Shown here piece after piece: positions 5,310 to 11,870 of a stretch of 36,137 nucleotides of DNA; positions within the stretch are counted from its first letter, which is position 1, and each line of letters opens with the position of its first letter. The position numbers and the translations under genes were made by a program. Origin of the DNA: a virus; the IMG/VR virus record IMGVR_UViG_3300037153_000511, positions 1-36,137 of that record. The stretch is one strand, 5' to 3'. The notes under the pieces are model-generated. The model saw only the letters and a list, made by a program, of their open reading frames with translations, was not told where the DNA came from and did not search any database.

Positions 5310-5642
5310 TTACTTCGACTCCTTGTCGGGCGCAAAGCGCCCGGTTCGGACCTCGATACCGGCCGCGCGGGCGGCAGCCTCGATGCGCTGGATGATCAAG
5401 TCCCCGTACTCGCGCGTCTTGCGGCCATACTCGCTGTCGCCTGGCCAGTTGTCCCCGACGTATATGGACAACTCCACCAGCTCCCCGCGGGCATTCACAT
5501 ACCCGGCGACGACGGACACCGACGCGTAGGGGACTGACCCGGCAAACCGATGGTTGCGCGTGAGGCGGAGTATGCGCGAGGGGGGGGCGTCCTTCGCGAG
5601 CTCCTCGAGGAACTCCTCGACGTCGTTGAAGGTGACTTTCAT
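5310..5642 (-). CDS. Hypothetical acidic protein, 110 aa
   Basis: Unknown function. An N-terminal helix (VEEFLEELAKDA) is followed by an apparent beta-sheet region (RFAGSVPYASVSVVAGYVNARGELVELSIYVGD) and a C-terminal helix (LIIQRIEAAARAAGIEV), an alpha-beta-alpha layout. A clear Shine-Dalgarno aaaggag lies upstream. The ATG at 5642 overlaps the previous stop as ATGA. It is soluble and has no Cys cluster. Confidence 0.65.
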   Translation of the reverse strand: MKVTFNDVEEFLEELAKDAPPSRILRLTRNHRFAGSVPYASVSVVAGYVNARGELVELSIYVGDNWPGDSEYGRKTREYGDLIIQRIEAAARAAGIEVRTGRFAPDKESK

Positions 5643-5908
5643 GGGTTGGTGGGCTCCTTTTGGGGTGCGTCGGGGAACGCTTCGTAGTTCTGCCATCGCC
5701 CGTTCCACGGGCACGGATCCAGTGCCCGAAGACCGCGGCGGATCAGCTCGTTGAGATGCTTGCGGCGCGATCCGCCGAAGTGCCTCTCGGTCGTGACGGC
5801 GAATCCCTTCGAGCCGATCGCTCGCATGTGGTCGCGTCCGTGCCTGGCGAAGGTCGACCGGCCTCCCTGCCGGCCGATCTGTGCCGCGTTCTGGCGGTGA
5901 AACGGCAT
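5639..5908 (-). CDS. KGG-motif-like small basic protein, 89 aa
   Basis: The sequence AAQIGRQGGRSTFARHGRDHMRAIGSKGF contains two GG/KG-type repeats (residues about 9-38), as in stress-induced KGG (YciG/ConA-like) proteins. A conserved-looking tail follows (HFGGSRRKHLNELIRRGLRALDP). It is basic, predicted soluble and without catalytic motifs, and may bind nucleic acid. It sits in the minus-strand operon downstream of the 209-aa protein, with a 15-bp gap before it and an ATGA overlap after it. Confidence 0.65.
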   Translation of the reverse strand: MPFHRQNAAQIGRQGGRSTFARHGRDHMRAIGSKGFAVTTERHFGGSRRKHLNELIRRGLRALDPCPWNGRWQNYEAFPDAPQKEPTNP

Positions 5909-5923
5909 TGGCCTGGCTCCCTC

Positions 5924-6553
5924 TCACTCGTAGCCATAGAGAGGGTTCCGCGCGTCCAGCGCCCGGCGTTCGGCGTCCCGCCGTTCGACCTCCTCCGTCC
6001 ACTCCCGGTACTCGCGCCAGTCCTCCTCCGTCGGGACGTAGGGGGCCTCCGGCGCACCTCCGGCGATCGGGGCGACCGATCCGGCCTTCTTGCAAGCCCG
6101 GTTGATGGCGTCGATCGCGATCAACTCCATCATGACGGGGTCCGCGGTCTCGTCGTCGATCTCCGGCGGGACGAGCGCGGCGCCCTTCAGCAGGGCGGCA
6201 GCGACCGACCGGCGGGCGGTCACGAGGAGGTAATCGGCGGCGTCAGCCAGGTAGGCCGCGCCCGAAGACCGGTACGTGGGGCCGTGTCCGCTCCAGTGGC
6301 CGAACTCGTCCCAAGCCGGATCGGTCAAGCGGACGGGCTCCGCCGCGGTCTCGAGGACCTCCTCCGCGGCGGCGACGTCCTCCGGGTGGATCAGGGCTCC
6401 CACGGTGGTCCCCTCGGCCGCGGCGTGGCTCACGATTGCCTCGAGGGCATTCGGGGTATAACCCCACTCCGCCAGCCGGACGCGCAGGAGCGCCAGCTCC
6501 GGGCGGTACGGGTGGGATTGGACGGTAACAGCCTCGTGCGGTACACTTGCCAT
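5924..6553 (-). CDS. Hypothetical protein, first gene of the minus-strand operon
   Basis: A 209-residue soluble, mainly helical protein of unknown function. An N-terminal segment reads LALLRVRLAEWGYTPNALEAIVSHAAAEGTTVGALIHPEDV. A middle helix reads AAYLADAADYLLVTARRSVAAALLKGAAL. An acidic C-terminus reads PTEEDWREYREWTEEVERRDAERRAL. The ATG at 6553 was preferred over upstream starts because gaaggga sits 8 bases before it. It is read from the promoter at 6657-6685, whose -35 lies inside a palindrome, so it heads a repressible early operon of seven genes. Confidence 0.7.
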   Translation of the reverse strand: MASVPHEAVTVQSHPYRPELALLRVRLAEWGYTPNALEAIVSHAAAEGTTVGALIHPEDVAAAEEVLETAAEPVRLTDPAWDEFGHWSGHGPTYRSSGAAYLADAADYLLVTARRSVAAALLKGAALVPPEIDDETADPVMMELIAIDAINRACKKAGSVAPIAGGAPEAPYVPTEEDWREYREWTEEVERRDAERRALDARNPLYGYE

Positions 6554-6587
6554 TGAGTCTTCCCTTCTCATCGAGCGGAGACTTCCG

Positions 6588-6626
6588 GGCCTCGTGGGTG
6601 TCTTGACCACCCGCGGGGCCTTTTTG
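6588..6626 (+). terminator. Rho-independent terminator in the divergent control region
   Basis: A 13-14 bp stem with two G-T pairs (6588-6600 with 6607-6620, loop about 6 nt) is followed by tttttgtt on the plus strand. In plus orientation it would stop transcripts that have run antisense through the accessory operon before they reach the 6.7-kb promoters. On the minus strand the same hairpin forms in the 5' leader of the 6553 gene, without a T-run. Confidence 0.7.
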
Positions 6627-6656
6627 TTGCGCCCGGACCTCCCGGGCGTCGCTCTC

Positions 6657-6685
6657 ATGCTATCCGGGTGACTGTAACCAGTCAA
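6657..6685 (-). promoter_or_regulatory. Leftward early promoter
   Basis: On the minus strand, -35 TTGACT (6685-6680), a spacer of exactly 17 bp, and -10 TAGCAT (6662-6657). It would transcribe the accessory operon starting at 6553. The -35 lies at the centre of the 20-bp palindrome 6674-6693, so a bound repressor would occlude it. Confidence 0.6.
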
Positions 6686-6693
6686 CTGGTTAC
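6674..6693. promoter_or_regulatory. 20-bp palindromic operator
   Basis: Perfect 9-bp arms, gtaaccagt and actggttac, are separated by ca. It covers the -35 of the leftward promoter and lies 15 bp from the -35 of the rightward promoter. The binding protein is unknown; the RHH or HTH proteins encoded immediately to the right are candidates. Confidence 0.7.
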
Positions 6694-6708
6694 TGAAAAA
6701 TCATGGGC

Positions 6709-6737
6709 TTGATAACGGGAAATGGCACGTGTAGGAT
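6709..6737 (+). promoter_or_regulatory. Rightward promoter for the SGNH/regulator operon
   Basis: -35 TTGATA (6709-6714), 17-bp spacer, -10 TAGGAT (6732-6737). It precedes the RHH gene at 6804 by about 60 bp of leader. It is back to back with the leftward promoter across the palindrome. Confidence 0.5.
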
Positions 6738-6803
6738 TGACCAGTTCGTGGGCGCTGCGATCGTCTGGTATTCTGGGAGACTCGTAACGGGAGTATTCGA
6801 ATC

Positions 6804-7034
6804 ATGGCAGGCATGGCGGTACGCGAACCGATGGCAAGGCCCAAGGGGAAGCGGTCCGAACGCGACGACGTGGCGGTCAAGATCGACCGCGAAGTCTACG
6901 ACAAGGCAAAGCTCGTCGCGCTGCGGCGGCGGATCCCCCTGGCGGAACTCCTCAGCGAGATCCTCCGGGGGCCGATCGACCGCGCTTACCGGGTGGAAAT
7001 CAGCCGGCTCACGCATCAGGAAGGCACCGAGTGA
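6804..7034 (+). CDS. RHH-like antitoxin/regulator family protein, 76 aa
   Basis: A small basic protein (MARPKGKRSERDDVAVKIDREVYDKAKLVALRRRI..LAELLSEILRGPIDR) with the beta-strand plus two-helix pattern of ribbon-helix-helix DNA-binding proteins. The strand is VAVKIDR. It is a plausible repressor of its own operon through the adjacent palindrome, or an antitoxin-like regulator. Start candidates are 6804 (gggag upstream), 6813 and 6831; I use 6804, although the conserved part begins at 6831. Its stop overlaps the GTG start of the SGNH hydrolase gene (GTGA), so the two are co-translated. Confidence 0.65.
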   Translation: MAGMAVREPMARPKGKRSERDDVAVKIDREVYDKAKLVALRRRIPLAELLSEILRGPIDRAYRVEISRLTHQEGTE

Positions 7035-7741
7035 CCATGCCCTATCGAATCTTGATCCTGGCCGTCGCCTGCGTGTGCCGTCCCTACGAGGCGGATCCCC
7101 TCACACCGATCCCGCGGCCGATCCGGACAGCCCGGTATGCGGGGCTGCTGGATGCCGCACGGGCACGTCAACCCGGAGTCCTCTTCCTCGGTGATTCGAT
7201 CGCCGCGCGGTGGCTGACCACGGGGCGGCCCGTCTGGGATCGCGCGTTCGCTCCCCTCGGGGCGGCAAGCCTGGGCGTGGGCGAGGACCGCACGGAGCAC
7301 CTGCTCTGGCGACTGGAATCGGGCGAGCTCGCCGGGATCGACCCGGGCGCGGTCGTGCTCATGATCGGGACGAACAACCTCAGCCGGTGTGAACCGGGCG
7401 CCATCGCCGCGGCGATCGAGCGGATTGCAGCGCGCTGCCGCGCAATCTGGCCTGCTGCTCCGATCGTCGTCATGGGGATCCTGCCGCGGTCGGACCGGGG
7501 CTCCGTCCGGTTGAATGCGGCGGGCCGGCTGGTCAATGCGCGGCTGGCCGGGCTCGACGACGGGTCCCGCGTGCGGTTCCTCGACCTGGCCGGGGACCTG
7601 GCCACCCCTGATCACGAGGGACGGCTACGACCCGAAATGGGCACAGACGGCTTGCACCTCTCGGTGGACGGATACCGGGTCTGGGCTCGGGCGCTGGCCG
7701 GCTTCCTGTCCAGAAAGGCCAAGGAAGGGGAGCAACCGTGA
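7031..7741 (+). CDS. SGNH/GDSL-family hydrolase
   Basis: A 236-residue esterase or acylhydrolase of the SGNH fold, closest in pattern to PAF-acetylhydrolase-like GDSL enzymes. Block I is FLGDS with nucleophile S56. A block-II-like glycine lies in SLGVGEDRTEHLLWRL (about 80-94). Block III is GTNN (113-116), and block V DGLH supplies D206 and H209. All four catalytic elements are present, so it should be active. The substrate is unknown; deacylation of surface polysaccharide or lipid is plausible. The first 17 residues are hydrophobic (ILILAVACVC) and may be a signal or anchor. GTG at 7031 has aggaagg at ideal spacing; ATG at 7037 is the alternative. It lies among DNA-binding proteins in a lysogeny-type operon, which suggests a conversion gene rather than a lysis gene. 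Confidence 0.85.
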   Translation: MTMPYRILILAVACVCRPYEADPLTPIPRPIRTARYAGLLDAARARQPGVLFLGDSIAARWLTTGRPVWDRAFAPLGAASLGVGEDRTEHLLWRLESGELAGIDPGAVVLMIGTNNLSRCEPGAIAAAIERIAARCRAIWPAAPIVVMGILPRSDRGSVRLNAAGRLVNARLAGLDDGSRVRFLDLAGDLATPDHEGRLRPEMGTDGLHLSVDGYRVWARALAGFLSRKAKEGEQP

Positions 7742-8190
7742 GGAAGCCGCCTCCGACCCTCCTGGGCGCGCCCTACCGTCCGCCGCGGCCGATCCGGCGG
7801 GGGATCTATTTCGACCTCCTCCGCGGCGATCTGCGGGGGGAAGGTCCCTCCGATGCACCGATCGCCTGGCCCCGGGGGCGGGCCCACTTCCGCGCGCGGC
7901 CCCTGCCGATCCTCTGCGACGAGCTGGCCCGCGCGATCCGGACGGAGTCCGTCCGGGCAATCGTCCATCACTGGGGCATCAGCCGGGACACGGTCAAGCG
8001 CTGGCGCAAGGCCCTGGGCGTGCCTCGGTACAATCCAGGGACCATCTCCCTCTGGCGCGAGCTGGCCGCGGCCAAGCTCCACAGTCCGGCGGTCAAGCGG
8101 GCGGCGCGGCGGGCCTGGCGGGCCTCGATCGCGCGCCGGCGGGCGACCGCGGCGGCGGCCGTCAACCTCGAGGGGGCGACGGGCCGATAG
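7738..8190 (+). CDS. HTH DNA-binding protein, 150 aa
   Basis: The centre holds a helix-turn-helix: residues about 62-95, ELARAIRTESVRAIVHHWG, then SRDTVKRWRKALGVPRYNPGT. The HHWGISRDTVKRWRKALGV pattern resembles homeodomain-like/terminase-type HTHs that I associate with planctomycete proteins. Basic helices fill the C-terminus. The GTG start overlaps the SGNH stop (GTGA). It could be the regulator acting on the palindromes at 6674 or 9849. No other domain is visible. Confidence 0.65.
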   Translation: MRKPPPTLLGAPYRPPRPIRRGIYFDLLRGDLRGEGPSDAPIAWPRGRAHFRARPLPILCDELARAIRTESVRAIVHHWGISRDTVKRWRKALGVPRYNPGTISLWRELAAAKLHSPAVKRAARRAWRASIARRRATAAAAVNLEGATGR

Positions 8191-8252
8191 AGTGGAGGGA
8201 TCCCCTGCCGACGTCGGGAGGGGGCGAAGGTACGATCGAAAGGAATCGACCA

Positions 8253-8522
8253 ATGGCCAGGCGCCGACGGCCGCACGGGTCCGCGGAAAAACCCGGGCGC
8301 GTCAAGACGACCCTCTGCCTCGAGGCGGACCTTCACGCGCTCTTGCGCTTCGAGGCGTCGCGCTTGCGCGTCACCGCGTCGGGCCTCGTCGAAAGCTGGA
8401 TCCGCGAAAAGCTGGCGGGCCTCGTCTTCTCCGATCGGCGAAAATCCAGCGATCCGGCCGAGGGTAAGGATCGGCCGGACTCGCGCGGCCGGATCAGGAT
8501 TGACGAGGCATCGGCCGCTTGA
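8253..8522 (+). CDS. RHH-type small DNA-binding protein, 89 aa
   Basis: A basic N-terminus is followed by VKTTLCLEADLHALLRFEASRLRVTASGLVESWIREKLAG (about residues 17-56), a strand and two helices like CopG/Arc-type ribbon-helix-helix proteins. The C-terminal 30 residues are charged and probably disordered. Shine-Dalgarno aaagga sits 8 bases before the ATG. It is the last gene of the rightward operon, and the 189 bp after it hold no gene I can support. It may be a partition- or repressor-type protein; the target is unknown. Confidence 0.65.
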   Translation: MARRRRPHGSAEKPGRVKTTLCLEADLHALLRFEASRLRVTASGLVESWIREKLAGLVFSDRRKSSDPAEGKDRPDSRGRIRIDEASAA

Positions 8523-8711
8523 CGGGGGCGGATCCGGTCGGTTATGCCGGTCGGTGGATGGCAGGACCCCGTCCAGGCCCCCTGCTCCGTCCTGTTCGTG
8601 GCAACGTCCGGCGGGGCAGGGGGGCTCCGAGGGTCACTCCGTCACCCTGTTCGGCGAGCGTCCCTCCGGTCCCGGCTGCTGGGTGCTTCCGGGCCGGAGG
8701 GTATGTCCGGG

Positions 8712-8924
8712 CTATCGTGTCCGGGCCTTGCGCCGGCTCCGCACGGGCACCGAATCGGCGTGTCGGCGGCCCACCTTCTTGCGCCAGTAGACCGCGACGG
8801 CCGCCTCGAGGGCAGCCGTCTCCGTGGGGCGGATCCCCGTCAGGTCGCAATCGACGTCGCGGATCTCCGCCAGGTACCGGAGCGTCTCCTCCGAAAAACG
8901 ATGGGCGGTCATGATCCGGGCCAC
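8712..8924 (-). CDS. Hypothetical protein, 70 aa
   Basis: A short protein, SEETLRYLAEIRDVDCDLTGIRPTETAALEAAVAVYWRKKVGRR plus a basic tail. Two helices and basic residues suggest a small DNA-binding or adaptor protein, but no family is recognised. It is the last gene of the three-gene minus-strand operon read from the promoter at 9837-9865, 3 bp after the preceding gene. It ends in a gene-free stretch facing the rightward operon. Confidence 0.55.
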   Translation of the reverse strand: MARIMTAHRFSEETLRYLAEIRDVDCDLTGIRPTETAALEAAVAVYWRKKVGRRHADSVPVRSRRKARTR

Positions 8925-8927
8925 CGG

Positions 8928-9389
8928 TCAGTCCTCCTCGATCCACCAGCGGTACGGCTGCCCGGCCACGGTGGTCTGTCCCGACTCCTGACCGCGGAGG
9001 ATCTCCTCCTCGATCTCCGATCTGAGCTGGGGGTGGAGGTCCGGGTGGGCCAGGCCCATCCGCTCGCCGTAGGTCCCTCCCTGGCCGCACCGGGAGATCG
9101 CCACCTCGATCTCCTTCTCGACGCGCTTCGCCGTGCCTTCGAGCGCCTCGAAAAAGGCGTCGCTGTCCCCCTCGGGGACGTCCGCCAGCACGCGCTGGAA
9201 CGTCCACCGGTGCAGGTCCAGCACGTCGCCGTCGGCGTCGCAGACGTAGAACTCGCCGCCGGGCTTTTCGATCTGGAAAAACCCGCGGCCTGACCGGTCC
9301 TCGGTGACCAGCGTGATCCGCTCGCAACCGGCCGGGATCTCCTCGGGGATGGGGTCGGTCAGTCCGTAAGTCCGGGTCTTTGGCGCCAT
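8928..9389 (-). CDS. Hypothetical protein, 153 aa
   Basis: An acidic soluble protein of unknown function. The N-terminal half reads as beta-strands (CERITLVTEDRSGRGFFQIEKPGGEFYVCDADGDVLDLHRW). The C-terminal half reads as helices (DAFFEALEGTAKRVEKEIEVAISR) and ends in an acidic patch. The start at 9389 has aggagag 8 bases upstream; longer readings run through low-quality sequence. It is the middle gene of the operon controlled by the 22-bp palindrome. Confidence 0.65.
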   Translation of the reverse strand: MAPKTRTYGLTDPIPEEIPAGCERITLVTEDRSGRGFFQIEKPGGEFYVCDADGDVLDLHRWTFQRVLADVPEGDSDAFFEALEGTAKRVEKEIEVAISRCGQGGTYGERMGLAHPDLHPQLRSEIEEEILRGQESGQTTVAGQPYRWWIEED

Positions 9390-9475
9390 CGAAAGTCTCT
9401 CCTGCCTCGTTGCCGCGGCACTCAATCGGCCGCTCCATCTCCCCCGTCGGGTGACGGGGGGTGAGGAGGGGTCGG

Positions 9476-9784
9476 TCAGGCGTCTTCTGGCTCCACGAAG
9501 AGGTAGCGCCAGGAGTCCGATTCCGAGCGGACCTCGATACCGCCGGGAACCCGGAAATAGCGGCAACCAGTGCCCTCGATATCGGTCCCGTCGCCGCGCG
9601 GGAACTGGTGATAGATCCGCCCCCGGCGCGGATTGAGCAGCCGGAACGCGAGCCGGCGCTGCCGGTCGCTCTCCTCGACCTCGAGGAAGGCATGATCCCC
9701 ATTGGAGCGCTCGATTTCCAGCATGATTCCGACCGGCAGCAGCCGGCGGAACTCCTCGGCGGTGATCTCGGTTTCATTCGTCAT
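9476..9784 (-). CDS. Hypothetical protein, 102 aa
   Basis: A beta-rich acidic protein of unknown function (TAEEFRRLLPVGIMLEIERSNGDHAFLEVEE, then GCRYFRVPGGIEVRSESDSWRYLFVE). Shine-Dalgarno aggagc precedes the ATG at 9784. It is the first gene after the promoter and 22-bp palindrome at 9837-9870, and therefore probably an early or lysogeny-regulated gene. Confidence 0.65.
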   Translation of the reverse strand: MTNETEITAEEFRRLLPVGIMLEIERSNGDHAFLEVEESDRQRRLAFRLLNPRRGRIYHQFPRGDGTDIEGTGCRYFRVPGGIEVRSESDSWRYLFVEPEDA

Positions 9785-9836
9785 CGTTATCGCTCCTGTC
9801 CTTGTTGTCGCGGCACTCTGTCGGCCGCATGTCCTG

Positions 9837-9865
9837 ATCCTACCCGGACTGTCTAGACATGTCTA
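9837..9865 (-). promoter_or_regulatory. Leftward promoter of the 9784-8712 operon
   Basis: On the minus strand, -35 TAGACA (9865-9860), one base from consensus, then exactly 17 bp, then -10 TAGGAT (9842-9837). The -35 lies inside the 22-bp palindrome, the same design as the promoter at 6657-6685. Confidence 0.55.
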
Positions 9866-9870
9866 GACAG
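9849..9870. promoter_or_regulatory. 22-bp perfect palindromic operator
   Basis: The half-site is ctgtctagaca. The decamer tgtctagaca is itself a palindrome and occurs twice in tandem, so the site could bind one dimer or two. It overlaps the -35 of the leftward promoter and lies 28 bp past the stop codon of the second recombinase. Confidence 0.75.
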
Positions 9871-9898
9871 CGCTGCGAAAAATCATCATGCGTTTGCA

Positions 9899-10804
9899 TC
9901 AATCGTCCAGCGCTTCGACGGCGCGCGCCAGGTCCGCGCCCTTGGGCGTCAAGTAGCCTTGCGTGGTCTTGACGTCGCTGTGTCCCAGGTGGGCGGCGAC
10001 GTCGGTGATCGGCACCCCGCGGTCCAGTAACCTCCGGGCGCACGTGTGGCGGAGCACGTGGGCCGAGAAGTCCTCCAGTCCCACGCGCTTGCCGACCCTC
10101 GCGGCGCGGCCGTAACGCTCGATGATGTCCTGAATCCCCCGGATCGACAGCCTGCCGCGCTGACCGGTCAAGATCGGCCCTTGCTTGCTCCCTCCTCCCC
10201 AGTCCAAGAGGGCATGCCGGAGGGTCTTGGACAGCTTGACGGCGCGCTCCTTGGCGCCTTTCCCCTTCCGCACGACCAGCTCGCCCTTCCGCTCGCTGAT
10301 GGAGACGTCCTCCCAGTCGAGCGCCTGCATCTCCGAGACGCGCAACCCGCCGTGCAGCCCCAGGTAGAGGATCGCCACGTCCCGGGCGCTGTTGGCCGTC
10401 TCGACGGCCGCCACGAGGGCGCGCTCCTCGGTTGGCTCCAGCCACCGGGGATCGGGCGGTCCCTGGCGCTTCTGGGGCTTGGGCGGCTCGAAGCGGACAC
10501 CCAGATCCCGGGCCTGCGCCCACCGGAAGAACGAGCGCAGGGCCGCCAGCTTGCGGTTGACCGTCGGCAGCTCGGCGCGCCCTCCGGCTCGACCGCCCGA
10601 GGCCTCGAGGGCCCCTTTCCAGTCCAGGACATCGCGCTTGGACAGACTGCCCAAGGCCGGCTCCTCGTCGTGGCGGTCCGCGTACCACCGCGCGAAGTGC
10701 GCGAGTTCATCGCGATACCCGCGGATCGTGTGCCCCGAGCGCTCCGATTCCTCGAGGGAAACCAGGAACTCCGCCACCAATGCCGACCATGCCTCATGCG
10801 CCAT
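9899..10804 (-). CDS. XerC/D-like tyrosine recombinase with intact active site
   Basis: A 301-residue recombinase. The N-terminal SAM-like core-binding domain covers residues about 4-105 and the catalytic domain about 115-301. All catalytic residues are visible: R155 in GGLRVSEM, a beta-hairpin Lys in RKGKGAKER (about K182), H249 and R252 in HVLRH, H275 in LGHSDVKTT, and nucleophile Y284. It may be the working integrase, an excision partner, or a resolvase of genome multimers. The ATG at 10804 is used; a GTG at 10831 is possible. It is not beside the tRNA attP, unlike the divergent enzyme at 882-1832. Copies of ggtgcatacaa flank its upstream region. Confidence 0.9.
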   Translation of the reverse strand: MAHEAWSALVAEFLVSLEESERSGHTIRGYRDELAHFARWYADRHDEEPALGSLSKRDVLDWKGALEASGGRAGGRAELPTVNRKLAALRSFFRWAQARDLGVRFEPPKPQKRQGPPDPRWLEPTEERALVAAVETANSARDVAILYLGLHGGLRVSEMQALDWEDVSISERKGELVVRKGKGAKERAVKLSKTLRHALLDWGGGSKQGPILTGQRGRLSIRGIQDIIERYGRAARVGKRVGLEDFSAHVLRHTCARRLLDRGVPITDVAAHLGHSDVKTTQGYLTPKGADLARAVEALDD

Positions 10805-10821
10805 CGAAAATTGTCCCGAGT

Positions 10822-10919
10822 TTGTATGCACCAGATTCCGGGGGATAATCGGCCGGATCCGATGCCCTTAAGGGGGTTTCTGGGGGTTTTTGCTACGTAC
10901 AATACCCATTGTATGCACC
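10822..10919. repeat. Direct repeat ttgtatgcacc upstream of the second recombinase
   Basis: Two exact 11-bp copies lie at 10822-10832 and 10909-10919, 87 bp apart. The right one is part of an inverted repeat tacaat-accc-attgta (10898-10913). They could be recombinase arm sites or operator half-sites. The wider interval 10805-11240 holds no supported gene; it contains these repeats, the late promoter and a leader hairpin. Confidence 0.5.
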
Positions 10920-11001
10920 GCCGCCCCGTCCCGCCACCCCGCCGCACACCCCCCCCCTAGGGCTTTTTCGCGCATATCCAGGGCGCATACTCGGGGGGGG
11001 C

Positions 11002-11030
11002 TTGACGGACCGGGACGGACCGGATAGGTT
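11002..11030 (+). promoter_or_regulatory. Late-operon promoter
   Basis: -35 TTGACG (11002-11007), 17-bp spacer, -10 TAGGTT (11025-11030), followed by an AT-rich taatatag rare in this sequence. The spacer includes a direct repeat of gacggaccgg. It is the only good promoter seen before the 25-kb rightward structural operon. Confidence 0.65.
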
Positions 11031-11101
11031 TAATATAGCAGCGGCGGCAACCCCTCCCCTCTCACCCCCACCTCCCCATGACCCGGTAACACCCCGGCAA
11101 T

Positions 11102-11126
11102 CCCCCGGGAAAACACCGCCCGGGGG
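11102..11126 (+). terminator. Leader hairpin in the late operon 5' UTR
   Basis: An 8-bp perfect GC stem (cccccggg at 11102-11109 with cccggggg at 11119-11126) with a 9-nt loop, about 65 bp after the late promoter start. It is followed by cctctcccc rather than a T-run. It could be an attenuator or an antitermination target, or simply stabilise the leader. Confidence 0.35.
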
Positions 11127-11240
11127 CCTCTCCCCAAGTCGTCTCGCCGCAGGCGCTTAGCCTGCCTGATCCGGCGTCTTCGCCTCCCCTGTCGCGTCAC
11201 ACGGCCGTTTCCGGTCCCGTAAAGAGGTACACACCCCTCC

Positions 11241-11564
11241 GTGCTCGAGCTCCCTCCCCGATTGGTCCCCCTCTTCCCCATCGGCCCCTTCACCCCGGGC
11301 GCGAAGTGCGGCCACAAGCGGCCGATCCGACCGGGCTCCGCGTTCGTGTGCATGGTCTGCCACCAGAGCGGACTGGACCACATCCCCTCCTTCCAGCGCG
11401 ATCCCCGGACCGACCCGGGCCGACGGCGCCGGCCTCGACACTCCGAGGCGGCCCGATCGTGTGACCGGGCCGGCTCCGGGAAACCCCTCCACCCCGAGAC
11501 CCGGCGCCAGCGCCGGCGGCGTCTCTTCGGCGATCCCGCCGGCGACCCCCGAAAGGCGGCCTAG
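11241..11564 (+). CDS. Zinc-binding small protein, first late gene
   Basis: A 107-residue basic protein. GAKCGHKRPIRPGSAFVCMVCHQSGLDH (about residues 20-47) has C-x-H and CMVCH, a likely zinc site like a small treble clef. The C-terminus ETRRQRRRRLFG is strongly basic. The GTG start at 11241 has aagagg upstream at a rather long distance. I recall similar CMVCHQSG proteins in planctomycetes. It lies directly before the holin-like gene (one base between stop and ATG). Function unknown; nucleic-acid binding is possible. Confidence 0.6.
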   Translation: MLELPPRLVPLFPIGPFTPGAKCGHKRPIRPGSAFVCMVCHQSGLDHIPSFQRDPRTDPGRRRRPRHSEAARSCDRAGSGKPLHPETRRQRRRRLFGDPAGDPRKAA

Positions 11565-11870
11565 ATGGTCCACCGCGACGCCTCGGCAGTCGGAGCCCTC
11601 AACTACGTCGTCAGTGGCGTGGCGACCGTGGGCGCCGTCTTAGGCGGCCTGAAAGCCGACTCCTTGACCGCGTGGGCCGGCGCGCTGGTGGCGATCCTGG
11701 CGGCCGTCTGGGGCCTCTGGCGCGACCAGCGGCGGCGCGACCGGGAGGAAGCCCGGACCGACGCGGTGCTCGACCTGATCACCCAGGCCAACGAAACCGC
11801 CATCAAGGCCGGTCAGCCGGCGCCCTATCCCGATTACCTCCCCGTCCCCTCGAGAGCTCCCGCCAAGTGA
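11565..11870 (+). CDS. Holin-like small membrane protein
   Basis: A 101-residue protein with two hydrophobic helices: residues about 8-28, AVGALNYVVSGVATVGAVLGGL, and 34-52, LTAWAGALVAILAAVWGLW. A charged cytoplasmic-type tail (RDQRRRDREEARTD) follows. Size and topology fit class II holins, but no endolysin gene was recognised nearby, so holin is a guess. Its stop overlaps the GTG start of the ParB-DUF4417 gene (GTGA). The late-operon position before terminase would be unusual but not unique for a lysis gene. Confidence 0.6.
   Translation: MVHRDASAVGALNYVVSGVATVGAVLGGLKADSLTAWAGALVAILAAVWGLWRDQRRRDREEARTDAVLDLITQANETAIKAGQPAPYPDYLPVPSRAPAK

Noticed and set aside
8523-8711. Extra gene in the convergent gap
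   Set aside because: Open frames here lack ribosome sites and have shadow-like composition. I see only short direct repeats of ccggtcggt and no clear terminator.
8542-9777. 411-codon minus-strand open frame
   Set aside because: It overlaps three genes with good ribosome sites and balanced composition. Its own product is Arg/Pro/Gly shadow sequence.
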